Made by a program: the position numbers and the translations under genes
Shown: positions 53,507 to 61,878 of the stretch, piece by piece
How positions within the stretch are numbered: the stretch's first letter is position 1
Layout of the letters: each line of letters begins with the position of its first letter
Source: Nitratireductor soli
GTDB taxonomy: Bacteria > Pseudomonadota > Alphaproteobacteria > Rhizobiales > Rhizobiaceae
Assembly (NCBI RefSeq): GCF_001050155.1
Contig: NZ_LFVY01000003.1
Coordinates: 267,483 to 331,482, forward strand
Direction of reading: 5' to 3'
Length of the DNA stretch: 64,000 nt
Notes under the pieces: generated by a model
Seen by the model: only the letters and a program-made list of their open reading frames with translations
Databases searched by the model: none
What the model was told of the DNA's origin: nothing

Positions 53507-53932
53507 ATGTCATCGTCCCGTGAAAAGACCGGCCATGAAGAGACCGGCGACGAACCATCGATCACCGAACGCATCGAGGAAGACAAGCGGCTCGCCCGCT
53601 CGCTGGAGGGCACCTACCTGTTCGACGGCACGCGCAGCCAGAAGAACTATCCGCTCAACAAGATGTGCATGTCGCTGACCAAGCCGGAGAACCGCGAAGC
53701 GTTCGCCGCCGACGAGGTCGCCTATTGCGCCCGGTTCGGACTCAGCGAGGAATCCTTGCGGCTGGTCCGCGAGCGCGACTGGATCGGCATGATCCGCTCG
53801 GGCGGCAACATCTACTACGTGTTCAAGCTGGCGGCGATCGACCACGTCTCCATGCAGCATGTGGGCGCGCAGCAGAACAGCATGACGCTCGAGGAATTCC
53901 GCGCCAAGCTCAACGCCCACAAGGATCAATAG
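53507..53932 (+). CDS. ligA: Protocatechuate 4,5-dioxygenase alpha subunit (LigA)
   Basis: A 141-residue helical subunit that covers the LigB active site. The ATG at 53507 follows AAGGAGG; earlier in-frame codons are not part of the family. LEGTYLFDGTRSQKNYPLNK and FKLAAIDHVSMQHVGA are LigA features. It is nine bases from ligB. Confidence 0.95.
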   Translation: MSSSREKTGHEETGDEPSITERIEEDKRLARSLEGTYLFDGTRSQKNYPLNKMCMSLTKPENREAFAADEVAYCARFGLSEESLRLVRERDWIGMIRSGGNIYYVFKLAAIDHVSMQHVGAQQNSMTLEEFRAKLNAHKDQ

Positions 53933-53941
53933 GAGGTTTCC

Positions 53942-54793
53942 ATGGCTGAAATCATCGCCGCCGTCACGACGAGCCACGTCCCCTCCATCGGCATCGCCAT
54001 GGACAGCGGCATCACGCAGGACCCCTACTGGAAGCCATTGTTCGACGGATATCTGCCGGCCAAGGAATTCGTCAAGGAACTGAAGCCCGACGTCACCATC
54101 GTCGTCTACAACGACCATGGGCTGGAAGTGTTTCTCGACCGCGTGCCGACCTTCGGCATTGGCGCTGCGGCGCAGTATCTGTCGGGCGACGAGGGCTGGG
54201 GCCCAAGGCCCATCCCGCCCTTCCAGGGTGACCCGGAGCTGAGCTGGCACCTGATCGAACACCTGGTCGCCCAGGAATTCGACATGACCATGTTCCAGGA
54301 AATGAATGTCGATCACGGTTTCTCCGTGCCGATGAGCGTGTTCTTCGGCGGTCCGGCCGGCGAGGTCGAGGAATGGCCGACCCGCGTCATCCCGATCACC
54401 GTCAACACAATCCAGTTCCCGCTGCCGATGGCGGCGCGCTGCTTCAAGCTCGGCCAGGCGATCCGCAAGGCGGTGGACGCCTATCCGAAGGACACGCGGG
54501 TGCTGATCATGGGCACGGGCGGCATGTCGCATCAGTTGCAGGGCGAGCGCTCCGGCTTCATGCAGCCGAATTTCGACCGCATGTTCCTCGACAAGATGGT
54601 CACCGACCCGATGGCGCTGACCCGGATCCCCAATGGCGTGTTCATGAAGGAAGCCGGCCATGAAGGCGCCGAGCTGATCATGTGGCTGGTGGCGCGCGGC
54701 GCGATGAACATGGAGGTGGAGGAGGTCTACCAGCACTACCATGTCTCGGCCTCGCTGACCGCCGCAGGCCTTGCCTGCTACCGCAACAAGTAA
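53942..54793 (+). CDS. ligB: Protocatechuate 4,5-dioxygenase beta subunit (LigB)
   Basis: A 283-residue class III extradiol dioxygenase that opens protocatechuate between C4 and C5. Iron ligands H12 (TTSHVPS), H59 (YNDHG) and E241 (AGHEGAE), and the catalytic H197 (GMSHQLQG), are all where the Sphingobium enzyme has them within a few residues. Start and length are normal. Confidence 0.96.
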   Translation: MAEIIAAVTTSHVPSIGIAMDSGITQDPYWKPLFDGYLPAKEFVKELKPDVTIVVYNDHGLEVFLDRVPTFGIGAAAQYLSGDEGWGPRPIPPFQGDPELSWHLIEHLVAQEFDMTMFQEMNVDHGFSVPMSVFFGGPAGEVEEWPTRVIPITVNTIQFPLPMAARCFKLGQAIRKAVDAYPKDTRVLIMGTGGMSHQLQGERSGFMQPNFDRMFLDKMVTDPMALTRIPNGVFMKEAGHEGAELIMWLVARGAMNMEVEEVYQHYHVSASLTAAGLACYRNK

Positions 54794-54817
54794 CGCCAGG
54801 GCGGGGGAGCGACTGCG

Positions 54818-55753
54818 ATGGTGCGGATCGGTATCGTTGGCGAAGGCGCGATTGCCGACACGCATATGCAATCGCTGTCGCGCATAGCTGGAATCGAGGT
54901 CGTGGCGCTGGTCCACGGCGAGGCGATGGCGGGGGCTGCCTTTGCCGCCAAATGGAACATCGCCACGGCCTCGGCCGATCTTGATGCCATGCTGGAGCGC
55001 CGCGACATCGACGCGGTGATCATCGCCAGCCCTTCGGCGCTGCACCCGGACCATGCGGCCAGGGCGCTGAGCGCCGGCAAGCATGTGCTGGTGGAAATCC
55101 CGATCGGCCTCGACCTGGCCGCTTGCGAGGAACTTGCCGCCCTGAGCGACGCGCGCGGCGAACAGGTAGCGATGGCGGCCCACACGCGGCGCTTCTCGCC
55201 AGCACACCGCCATTTGAAGGCGCAGATGGAGGACGGCTCGTTCACCCTCCAGCACCTGGTGGCGGAGACCTATTTCTTCCGCCGCACCAACCTCAACATG
55301 CATGGCGAACCGCGCAGCTGGGTCGACAATCTCCTGTGGCATCACGCCTGCCACACGATCGACCTGTTCATCTGGCTGACCGGCGATCCCGCGCCGCAGG
55401 CCTTCGGCCAGGCCGGGCCGCCGCATCCCGAGCTTGGCATCCCAATGGATATGAGCATTGGGCTGAAGGCCAGGAACGGCGCGCTGCTGTCGCTCGCCCT
55501 GTCGTTCAACAATCAGGGTCCGTTCGGCGGCTTCTATCGCTATATCGGCGACAGCGGCACGTTCCATGTGTTCCGCGACGAACTGACGGATCACGAGCGC
55601 ATGCCCATCCAGCTTTCGGGTGCCGCCTTCCTCGACCAGGACCAGGCTTTCATCGACGCCATCAATGGCGTGCGGCCGGCGCAATCGACGATCCGCGACG
55701 TGCTGCCGGCCATGCGCGTCATCGACCGTATCGACGCCCTTCTTCAATCCTGA
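54818..55753 (+). CDS. ligC: 4-carboxy-2-hydroxymuconate-6-semialdehyde dehydrogenase (LigC)
   Basis: A 311-residue NAD(P)-dependent enzyme of the Gfo/Idh/MocA family that oxidises the ring-fission product to 2-pyrone-4,6-dicarboxylate. The Rossmann start IGIVGEGAIADTH is at residues 3-15, and HACHTIDLFIWL holds the catalytic histidines. It follows ligB by 24 bases. Confidence 0.92.
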   Translation: MVRIGIVGEGAIADTHMQSLSRIAGIEVVALVHGEAMAGAAFAAKWNIATASADLDAMLERRDIDAVIIASPSALHPDHAARALSAGKHVLVEIPIGLDLAACEELAALSDARGEQVAMAAHTRRFSPAHRHLKAQMEDGSFTLQHLVAETYFFRRTNLNMHGEPRSWVDNLLWHHACHTIDLFIWLTGDPAPQAFGQAGPPHPELGIPMDMSIGLKARNGALLSLALSFNNQGPFGGFYRYIGDSGTFHVFRDELTDHERMPIQLSGAAFLDQDQAFIDAINGVRPAQSTIRDVLPAMRVIDRIDALLQS

Positions 55754-55776
55754 CTGCCAGAAACGGACGCCCGCCC

Positions 55777-56664
55777 ATGCAGACCATTGCCTTTGTCGGA
55801 TTTGGCGAAGCAGCGAACGCCTTTGTCGATGGCTGGGGCGTGCAGCGGCGACGGCTGGTTAAGGCGTTCGACATCAAGACCGACAATGCCATGGAGAACG
55901 TGGCGGCCGGCAAGCACGCCGATTATCTCAATGCCCGCATTTCCGGCTGCACGACGCTGGGAGAGGCGCTTGATAACGCCGATCTCGTCTTCAGCACGGT
56001 GACCGCCGACCAGGCGCTGGCGGCGGCCCGCAACACGGCAGCGCTTATCGGCCCCGGTGCGTTCTATCTCGACATGAATTCCTGCGCGCCGGCCTCCAAG
56101 CGGGCGGCGGCCGAGGCGATCGAGGCTGCCGGCGCGCGCTATGTGGATGTCGCGGTGATGTCGCCGGCGCTGCCGCTGCGCCATCACGCGCCGCTGCTGG
56201 TCAGCGGTCCGCACGCGGACGAAGCGCTCGTCATTCTCGAGAATCTGGACATGCGGCCGGCGCTGGCCGAGGGGCCGGTCGGCACCGCCTCGGCGATCAA
56301 GATGATCCGCAGCATCATGGTCAAGGGGATCGAGGCACTGGTGGTGGAATGCGTGCTGTCGGCGACCCGCGAAGGCGTCGATGCGGTGGTCCTGCCATCG
56401 CTGGAAAAGACGTTTCCGGGTTTCGGCTGGACCGAGCGCTCAGCCTATATGCTCGAACGCGTCATGGTGCACGGCACACGGCGCGCCGCCGAGATGGAGG
56501 AAGCCGCCAGGACCGCCGCCGATCTCGGCCTTTCGGGCCGCATGGCGCAAGCCACCGCCGAATGGCAGAAGATCGTCGGCGCATTGGAGCTTGGCGAGTT
56601 GAGCGAGGCGGAGAAAGCCGACTACCGGCTTCTGGCGCAGAAGATCCTGGCGCGCCTCGATTGA
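55777..56664 (+). CDS. NAD(P)-dependent oxidoreductase, 6-phosphogluconate dehydrogenase/DUF1932 type
   Basis: A 295-residue beta-hydroxyacid dehydrogenase-like protein: an N-terminal Rossmann motif FVGFGEAANAF at residues 6-16 and a C-terminal helical domain with the conserved SAIKMIRSIMVKG. Similar genes are found beside lig genes elsewhere, but the reaction is not known to me; reduction of a keto acid or interconversion of pathway intermediates is plausible. It follows ligC by 23 bases and is the last gene before a clear terminator. Confidence 0.82.
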   Translation: MQTIAFVGFGEAANAFVDGWGVQRRRLVKAFDIKTDNAMENVAAGKHADYLNARISGCTTLGEALDNADLVFSTVTADQALAAARNTAALIGPGAFYLDMNSCAPASKRAAAEAIEAAGARYVDVAVMSPALPLRHHAPLLVSGPHADEALVILENLDMRPALAEGPVGTASAIKMIRSIMVKGIEALVVECVLSATREGVDAVVLPSLEKTFPGFGWTERSAYMLERVMVHGTRRAAEMEEAARTAADLGLSGRMAQATAEWQKIVGALELGELSEAEKADYRLLAQKILARLD

Positions 56665-56685
56665 TGTTCAGTTTTTGAAGATTGG

Positions 56686-56712
56686 GCCCGGCTGGCAACA
56701 GCCGGGCTTTTT
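56686..56712 (+). terminator. Intrinsic terminator after the pobA-lig genes
   Basis: GCCCGGCT, loop GGCAAC, AGCCGGGC, then TTTTT. The stem is eight perfect pairs. It lies 22 bases after the last lig-side gene and just before the end of the convergent rdhA gene. Confidence 0.9.
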
Positions 56713-56718
56713 GGGGTT

Positions 56719-59700
56719 CTAAAGGTCGAGCACGATGCGTCCGTCGGCGGCGGCGGCGCGCGAACAGCACAGGATCATGCGCTTCTGGCGCTGCTCCTTG
56801 CTCAGCACGAAATCGCGGTGCTCCACCTCGCCCGACAGATAGCCGGTCGAGCAGACGCCGCACAGCCCGTCCGAGCATTTGACGTCGATATTGTAGCCGG
56901 CTTTCTCCAGCGCCTCGGTGGCCTTCTGATCCGCCGGAACCTCGATCACCGTGCCGGACTTCGCGAGTTCCAGCGTGAACGGATGGTTTTCATATTCCAT
57001 GCCGTCGGGCACGGAGAAATATTCCCGGTGCAGCGCATCTTCCTGCCAGCCCTTGGCGAGCGCCGTGTCGAAGATCGCGTCCATGAAGGGAGACGGACCG
57101 CAGGTGTAGAGGTGATCGCCGGGCCGGTAGTCGCCAAGCACGTCGGCGATGTCGAGCCTGTTTTCGTCGCTGAAATGAAAGCGCACGCGGTCGATCCACG
57201 GCACCTCTTCCAGCTCCGCGATGAAGGCCGCCTGGGCGCGCGTGCGCGCCTTATAGTAGAGGATGAAATCGGCCCCGGACCGGTGCAGTTCGTGCCCCAT
57301 GGCGATCAGCGGGGTGACGCCGATGCCGCCGGCGAGAAGCAGGTGCCGCCTGCCTTCGGCGACGACCGGAAAATGATTGCGCGGCTGCGAGATGACGACC
57401 GGCGCACCGGGCTTCAGCATTTGGTGGATCTTCTTCGATCCGCCGCGCCCCTCGTCCTCGTGCAAGACCCCTACCAGATAGGTGTCCAGCTTCAACGGAT
57501 CGCCGGCCAGCGAGAACTGGCGGATGAATTGCGGCGTCACGGTGATATCGATATGCGCCCCGGCTGTGAAGGCGGGCAAGGGCGCACCGTCGCGCGTCTC
57601 GATCTCGAACAGGTCGATCTTGCCGTCCGCCGAGCTTTGGCGCCGGCTCTTGATCCGCGCGACGATGACCGGCGCCGGGCCGGCAAGCTTCTTCAGACCC
57701 GGCGTCAGCCCCTCGGTCTCGCCACGCTTGACGCGCGCCTGATAATCCTGGGGATCGAGCAGACCCTTATAGGCGGCGATGCCGGCCTCGCGGTCGACCG
57801 GATTGGGCATCGGCAGCGGCAGCGGGGCCAGCGGCGCGGGATAGGCGGCCAGCGTCTGGTCCTCGTATTTCAGGTCGATGTGGCGGTTGAGGTCGCGGCG
57901 GTTGGTCTCTGCCGCCTTCACCACCTTGCCGGTGCCGTCATTGGCGATGTCCCACCACCATTTCTTGACCGGGTTGATTTTGCCGCGCCCGACCGCGTCG
58001 TCGAGGCGGGCAATCAGCTTGGCAGCCGAGGGAAAATTCATCGCCGCCCAGCGGAACGGCGCCTCGCGGACAAGGCCTTCCAGGTTCCACGGGCAGGTCT
58101 TCATGCAGCGGCCGCACATGGAGCCGCCGAGATTGGTGACGCGGTAGCGGGTGCATTTCTCCACATCCGCCTTCCAGATCTCATAACCGTTGAACATCAC
58201 CTTCGGGCCGGAGGAAATGGCGCCGGAGGGGCATTCGCGGGCGCATTTGTTACACGAGCCGCAGAATTTCTGCAGGCCGAAATCGATCGGCTGGTCGACC
58301 TCCATAGGGAAATCGGTGGTCAGGATGCCTGTCTTGAGGCGCGGCCCGAGGAACGGGTTGAGGATGGTTTCGCCGATGCGGCTGACCTCGCCCAGCCCGG
58401 CCAGGAGCACGAGCGGCGTCTGGATGACGTCGCTGTCGGCGGCCGAGTGGGCGGTGGCGGAGAAGCCGAGATAGCGCAGATGCTGGGCCATCACGCCGCA
58501 GACCAGACCGGCGCGCATATAGGTGCGCATCGACTGGGCGCTGGAAATCCAGTCGTCGCCGCTGGCGCCGTCCATGGTTTCGTAGCCCTGGTCGATCATC
58601 ACCGAGACGGCCAGCTTATGCTGCACCTTCATCTCGGTGCCGTCCTGGCGGTGCGAATACCAGACCCAGTCGGGCGCGCGCGAGATGCCGCAAATATCCG
58701 CGCCCAGGAAATGGAGCGTCGCCTTGATCAGCTCGGCATTGCGCTTCGGGTCTTCATAGCCCTTGGCGCGCTCGGGCGCTTCCTCGCCGCGCTGCAGCAG
58801 CGAATAGGTGTTGAGCGCCAGGCGCAGCGCCGCCGCCAGCGGCGCCTTGGCAACCGAGTAGCCGTCCTTCGACGCCTCCATCGGCCCCTTGCCGAGATCA
58901 CCGAAGGCGGCGCGCAGGAAGAACTCACTGCTTTTCGGCACGCGCGGAATGCGCTCCTCGTCGATATAGGTGGTGGTCTTCTCGACGCGTTTCAGCTTCT
59001 CCACAGGATAGCGGCTGTCCTTGAAGTTGCGCTTGGCGAAATCAGTGCGGTTGCGGGCGTTTTTCGGGCTGCCATAGCCGACCCACCAGGCAGCACCCTT
59101 GGCGCGCATGCGGTCGGCCAGGCCTTGCGCCCTGAGCGGCGCATCCGGCTCCATCTCCAGCGTCGTCGTCACGGCGGCCAGGCCGAAGCGCGGACCGATG
59201 AATGGGTTGGCGATCTCGCCATTCTGTCCGACGCGGGCAAGGCCGGCGGAAACGGCCATCCGGTTGAGATCGAAATCAGTGGTGGTGGCGGTGTGGCTGC
59301 GGGCCTCGTAGCCGAGCACGCGCAGATAATTGGCCATGACGGCCGCCGTCTCGGCGCTGCGCAGGGCGGCGCGCCACTCCTGCAGGCCTGCGATCCAGTC
59401 GGCGCCCGGCTCATCGATGCCGGGATCGCGCGGGTACTCGACCAGAAAGACGACGGCGTGGGTGTGGTGGTCGAGCGGCCTGTCGGCCAGTTCCAGCGCC
59501 CGGCCCATCTGGCGGATCACCGCGCCGGGGTTGAAACGCAGGCGCAGCTTTTCCTCCGAATGGGCGTAGGAAGTGCAGCGCAGCAGCGGGTGCTCGACCC
59601 GCTCGGCCAGGTGGTGCACGTCATCGAGCCTGCACACGCCGACCAGGGCGCTGTCGAGGAAGTAGCCGGCAGCCTTCATGTGCTGGGCGCGCTCGCGCGG

Positions 59701-59937
59701 ACTGTCGGGAATCTCGGCACGCAGCGGGCTGTGGTCGCCGTCGCGCACCGCGTCGAGTGCGCACATATAGTCGCTAACCGTTTTGCCCAGATGCAGCGGA
59801 TCGTTGTCAAAGCTTTCGCGCAGAGTGCCGTTTCCCCTCACCAGGGCGAGATCGGGCATGTCGTCGGTGCGGCCCAGCCGCTCGGAGGGATAGGGCCCGA
59901 GATGGACCGGGCGATGAGCGTGGGAAAAAAGTCGCAT
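56719..59937 (-). CDS. rdhA: Self-sufficient catabolic reductive dehalogenase fused to an FMN/2Fe-2S reductase
   Basis: A 1072-residue cytoplasmic enzyme of the NpRdhA/BhbA type. The ATG at 59937 has GGAGGAG six bases upstream; the frame extends 24 codons further without a good site. Residues 1-550 form the duplicated B12-binding RdhA fold. Two ferredoxin-type clusters follow: C559, C562, C565, C569 and C595, C608, C611, C615. From about 755 a phthalate dioxygenase reductase-like module begins, with FMN motif RQFSL (806-810), NAD motif GGIGVTP (870-876), CGPSPFMD (946-953) and plant-type 2Fe-2S ligands C1021, C1026, C1029 and C1057 or C1058. The active-site Tyr426, Lys488 and Arg552 that I recall for NpRdhA fall on Y473, K535 and R599 at a constant offset of 47. 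No Tat signal or rdhB anchor gene is present. Likely reaction: NAD(P)H-driven removal of halogen from ortho-halogenated 4-hydroxybenzoates, giving 4-hydroxybenzoate for PobA. Confidence 0.93.
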   Translation of the reverse strand: MRLFSHAHRPVHLGPYPSERLGRTDDMPDLALVRGNGTLRESFDNDPLHLGKTVSDYMCALDAVRDGDHSPLRAEIPDSPRERAQHMKAAGYFLDSALVGVCRLDDVHHLAERVEHPLLRCTSYAHSEEKLRLRFNPGAVIRQMGRALELADRPLDHHTHAVVFLVEYPRDPGIDEPGADWIAGLQEWRAALRSAETAAVMANYLRVLGYEARSHTATTTDFDLNRMAVSAGLARVGQNGEIANPFIGPRFGLAAVTTTLEMEPDAPLRAQGLADRMRAKGAAWWVGYGSPKNARNRTDFAKRNFKDSRYPVEKLKRVEKTTTYIDEERIPRVPKSSEFFLRAAFGDLGKGPMEASKDGYSVAKAPLAAALRLALNTYSLLQRGEEAPERAKGYEDPKRNAELIKATLHFLGADICGISRAPDWVWYSHRQDGTEMKVQHKLAVSVMIDQGYETMDGASGDDWISSAQSMRTYMRAGLVCGVMAQHLRYLGFSATAHSAADSDVIQTPLVLLAGLGEVSRIGETILNPFLGPRLKTGILTTDFPMEVDQPIDFGLQKFCGSCNKCARECPSGAISSGPKVMFNGYEIWKADVEKCTRYRVTNLGGSMCGRCMKTCPWNLEGLVREAPFRWAAMNFPSAAKLIARLDDAVGRGKINPVKKWWWDIANDGTGKVVKAAETNRRDLNRHIDLKYEDQTLAAYPAPLAPLPLPMPNPVDREAGIAAYKGLLDPQDYQARVKRGETEGLTPGLKKLAGPAPVIVARIKSRRQSSADGKIDLFEIETRDGAPLPAFTAGAHIDITVTPQFIRQFSLAGDPLKLDTYLVGVLHEDEGRGGSKKIHQMLKPGAPVVISQPRNHFPVVAEGRRHLLLAGGIGVTPLIAMGHELHRSGADFILYYKARTRAQAAFIAELEEVPWIDRVRFHFSDENRLDIADVLGDYRPGDHLYTCGPSPFMDAIFDTALAKGWQEDALHREYFSVPDGMEYENHPFTLELAKSGTVIEVPADQKATEALEKAGYNIDVKCSDGLCGVCSTGYLSGEVEHRDFVLSKEQRQKRMILCCSRAAAADGRIVLDL

Positions 59938-60003
59938 GAACGTCTCCTCCATCGGCGCGCTGTGCCCAACTCCCAGGCTGACCCAGCGCATTCTCTCATC
60001 AAA

Positions 60004-60019
60004 GTCCATTTGTCGGACC
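60004..60019. promoter_or_regulatory. Candidate operator upstream of rdhA
   Basis: GTCCATTTGTCGGACC matches the pobA site GTCCATTGTACAGACC at 12 of 16 positions and is itself an inverted repeat (GTCC/GGAC). It lies 67 bases before the rdhA start, between that start and the terminator of the upstream gene, where the rdhA promoter must be. Confidence 0.5.
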
Positions 60020-60041
60020 TTGGTTCACAACTAAAAATATC

Positions 60042-60088
60042 CGCTTGCGCCCTTGCCGGCCCGGTTCAGGCCGGCAAGGGCGCAAGCG
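60042..60088 (-). terminator. Strong intrinsic terminator after the aldehyde dehydrogenase gene
   Basis: Perfect 20-base inverted arms (60042-60061 and 60069-60088, core GCGCCCTTGCCGGCC) with a 7-base loop begin three bases after the aldehyde dehydrogenase stop codon. On the minus strand they are followed by GGATATTTTTAG. The structure separates this gene from rdhA, so rdhA probably has its own promoter. Confidence 0.88.
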
Positions 60089-60091
60089 CTG

Positions 60092-61582
60092 TCAGGCGCC
60101 GTTCAACCAGCCCGCCGGGGCGGAGATCGAATGGTATCCCTGGAATTCGAGCACGCCCTCATAGCCGAGGTTGCGGCCGATGCCGGATTGCTTGAACCCG
60201 CCGAAGGGGCCGCGGCTGTCTTGCGCCGCGGGGCCATGCCCGTTGATGTAGGTATAGCCGGCCTCCAGCTTCCGGGCGATGGCCAGCGCGCGCTCACGGT
60301 CCTCCGTCCAGACGGAGGAACAGAGGCCGAAATCGCTGTCATTGGCCAGCCGCACGGCTTCCGCCTCATCGTCGAACGGGATGATCGGCAGGATCGGGCC
60401 GAACTGCTCGTCGCGCACGACGCTGAGGCGGGGGTCGGGCCGGAACACCAGCGTCGGCTTCTGGAAGTAACCTTGAGCGTAGAGTTCGGCATCGGGCACG
60501 GCGCCGAATTCCCTGACCTCGGCGCCGGCGCTGCGTGCCTCGGCGATCATGCCCTGGACGATGCGGAGCTGCTTGCGGTTGTTGAGCGGACCCATGGTCG
60601 TTTCCGGCAGCATGCCGTCGCCGATCACCTGCCGCGCGCAGGCGGCCGACAGGCCGTCGACGACCTCGTCATAGCGCGAGCGGTGCACATAGAGCCGCTT
60701 CAGCGCCATGCAGATCTGGCCGGTCGACATGAAGGCGCCAAGATACATGCGCATGAAGGCGGCGGCATCGAGGGTCGCGTCAGGCAGGACGATGGCCGCG
60801 TCGTTGCCGCCGAGTTCGAGCGTGACCGGCGTCAGGCGCTCGGCGGCGGTCTTCATCACATGCTTGCCGACCTCGATCGAGCCGGTGAAATTGACCCGCC
60901 GGACCAGTTCATGGCCGACCAGCGCGTCGCCGATCTCACCGGAACTGCCGGTGACGACATTGAGCACGCCGGGCGGCAGAAGGCGCGCCATCTTGTGCAG
61001 GGTCAATGTCGGCGCCAGGGCCGAATTCTGCGACGGCTTGACGACCACCGTGTTGCCAGCCATCAGCGCCTGCGGCAGCTTGGCGCCGAGAATGGAAAGC
61101 GGCCAGTTCCACGGCACGATCAGGGCTGCGACGCCGCGCGGCTGGCGCGTGATGATCGTGTCGAAGGGCGGGCCTGTCAGCGTTTCGTCGGCCTGCAGGC
61201 GATCGGCATAGGAGGCCGAGAGGAGAAAGCGATCGCCGAGCCGCGCCATTTCCAGCCGGGCCTCCTTGAGAACCTTGCCGTGCTCGCGGCAGAACAGGCT
61301 GGAGCGATAGGCGACGTCTTCCTCGTCGGCAACCAGGATTTCGGCGATCTTCGCCAGCAGAGCGGCGCGTTCGCCATAGGAAGTTCGCGCCCAGGCCGGA
61401 TAGGCTTCATGCGCGGCGCGCACGGCCGCGTCCACATCCGCCACCGATCCGCGAGCCGCATGGCCGACGCACTCGCCGGGCCGCGCCGGATTGTGAATGG
61501 CATAGGTGCGCCCGTTCTCGGCGGGTCGCGCCGCGCCATCGATGAACAGCTCGGTGGTGACCTGTTGCTCGGCTGGTGTCAC
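60092..61582 (-). CDS. NAD(P)-dependent aldehyde dehydrogenase
   Basis: A 496-residue ALDH-family enzyme. A GTG start at 61582 with GGGAGG six bases upstream is preferred to the ATG 22 codons earlier. The catalytic Cys is near residue 291 (STGQICMAL), the general-base Glu lies in TLELGGND, and the substrate-site end motif GPFGGFKQSGIGRN is present. Placed next to rdhA and near pobA, it may oxidise a (halo)hydroxybenzaldehyde to the benzoate, but vanillin- or succinate-semialdehyde-like substrates are possible. Confidence 0.9.
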   Translation of the reverse strand: MTPAEQQVTTELFIDGAARPAENGRTYAIHNPARPGECVGHAARGSVADVDAAVRAAHEAYPAWARTSYGERAALLAKIAEILVADEEDVAYRSSLFCREHGKVLKEARLEMARLGDRFLLSASYADRLQADETLTGPPFDTIITRQPRGVAALIVPWNWPLSILGAKLPQALMAGNTVVVKPSQNSALAPTLTLHKMARLLPPGVLNVVTGSSGEIGDALVGHELVRRVNFTGSIEVGKHVMKTAAERLTPVTLELGGNDAAIVLPDATLDAAAFMRMYLGAFMSTGQICMALKRLYVHRSRYDEVVDGLSAACARQVIGDGMLPETTMGPLNNRKQLRIVQGMIAEARSAGAEVREFGAVPDAELYAQGYFQKPTLVFRPDPRLSVVRDEQFGPILPIIPFDDEAEAVRLANDSDFGLCSSVWTEDRERALAIARKLEAGYTYINGHGPAAQDSRGPFGGFKQSGIGRNLGYEGVLEFQGYHSISAPAGWLNGA

Positions 61583-61694
61583 GAAAAGCCTCCCTTTGGC
61601 GCGCAGCAATTGCGTCCCGTGCGCCCAGCAGGATGCGGGGCATGCCACGCGATTTTCGGGAAAGTCGCATAGTCGCGACGTCGCGTCAATAAAA

Positions 61695-61710
61695 ATGGAC
61701 CATGGTCCAT
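61695..61710. promoter_or_regulatory. Perfect palindrome upstream of the aldehyde dehydrogenase gene
   Basis: ATGGACCATGGTCCAT is a 16-base perfect palindrome about 113 bases before the start codon. Its half ATGGTCCAT is identical to the left part of the pobA operator region, suggesting the same or a related regulator. Apart from this, 61583-61878 contains no gene I recognise. Confidence 0.5.
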
Positions 61711-61878
61711 AAATATCAGATGCAGCGCGATACCGTTAGTTGGGGTCGGAACAAGATCTGTTCCCGCAGACACGATAAGACCGAACGCATCACGAACCCG
61801 CGTGATGGATCTGTAGATGACGCCGCGCGGCCGGTTGAAAGCATCCGGTAGATGCGAACCAATTTCCCCTTGGAGTTC

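Noticed and set aside
53510..55747. A 745-codon minus-strand frame across ligA, ligB and ligC
   Set aside because: Those three genes are unambiguous on the plus strand, and the opposite frame has no recognisable domain.
56818..60195. A 1125-codon open frame on the plus strand opposite rdhA
   Set aside because: It is antisense to a clearly recognisable dehalogenase and shows no family resemblance; its His/Arg/Asp-rich composition is typical of a high-GC shadow frame.
56600..61600. Search for an rdhB membrane anchor or a Tat signal near rdhA
   Set aside because: None is present; this agrees with the cytoplasmic fused type, so a respiratory organohalide system was rejected.
61711..61878. Minus-strand frame between the aldehyde dehydrogenase promoter and the IS21 end (ITRVRDAFGLIVSAG region)
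   Set aside because: It has no recognisable family, runs through the promoter region, and is entered from within the IS terminal repeats.
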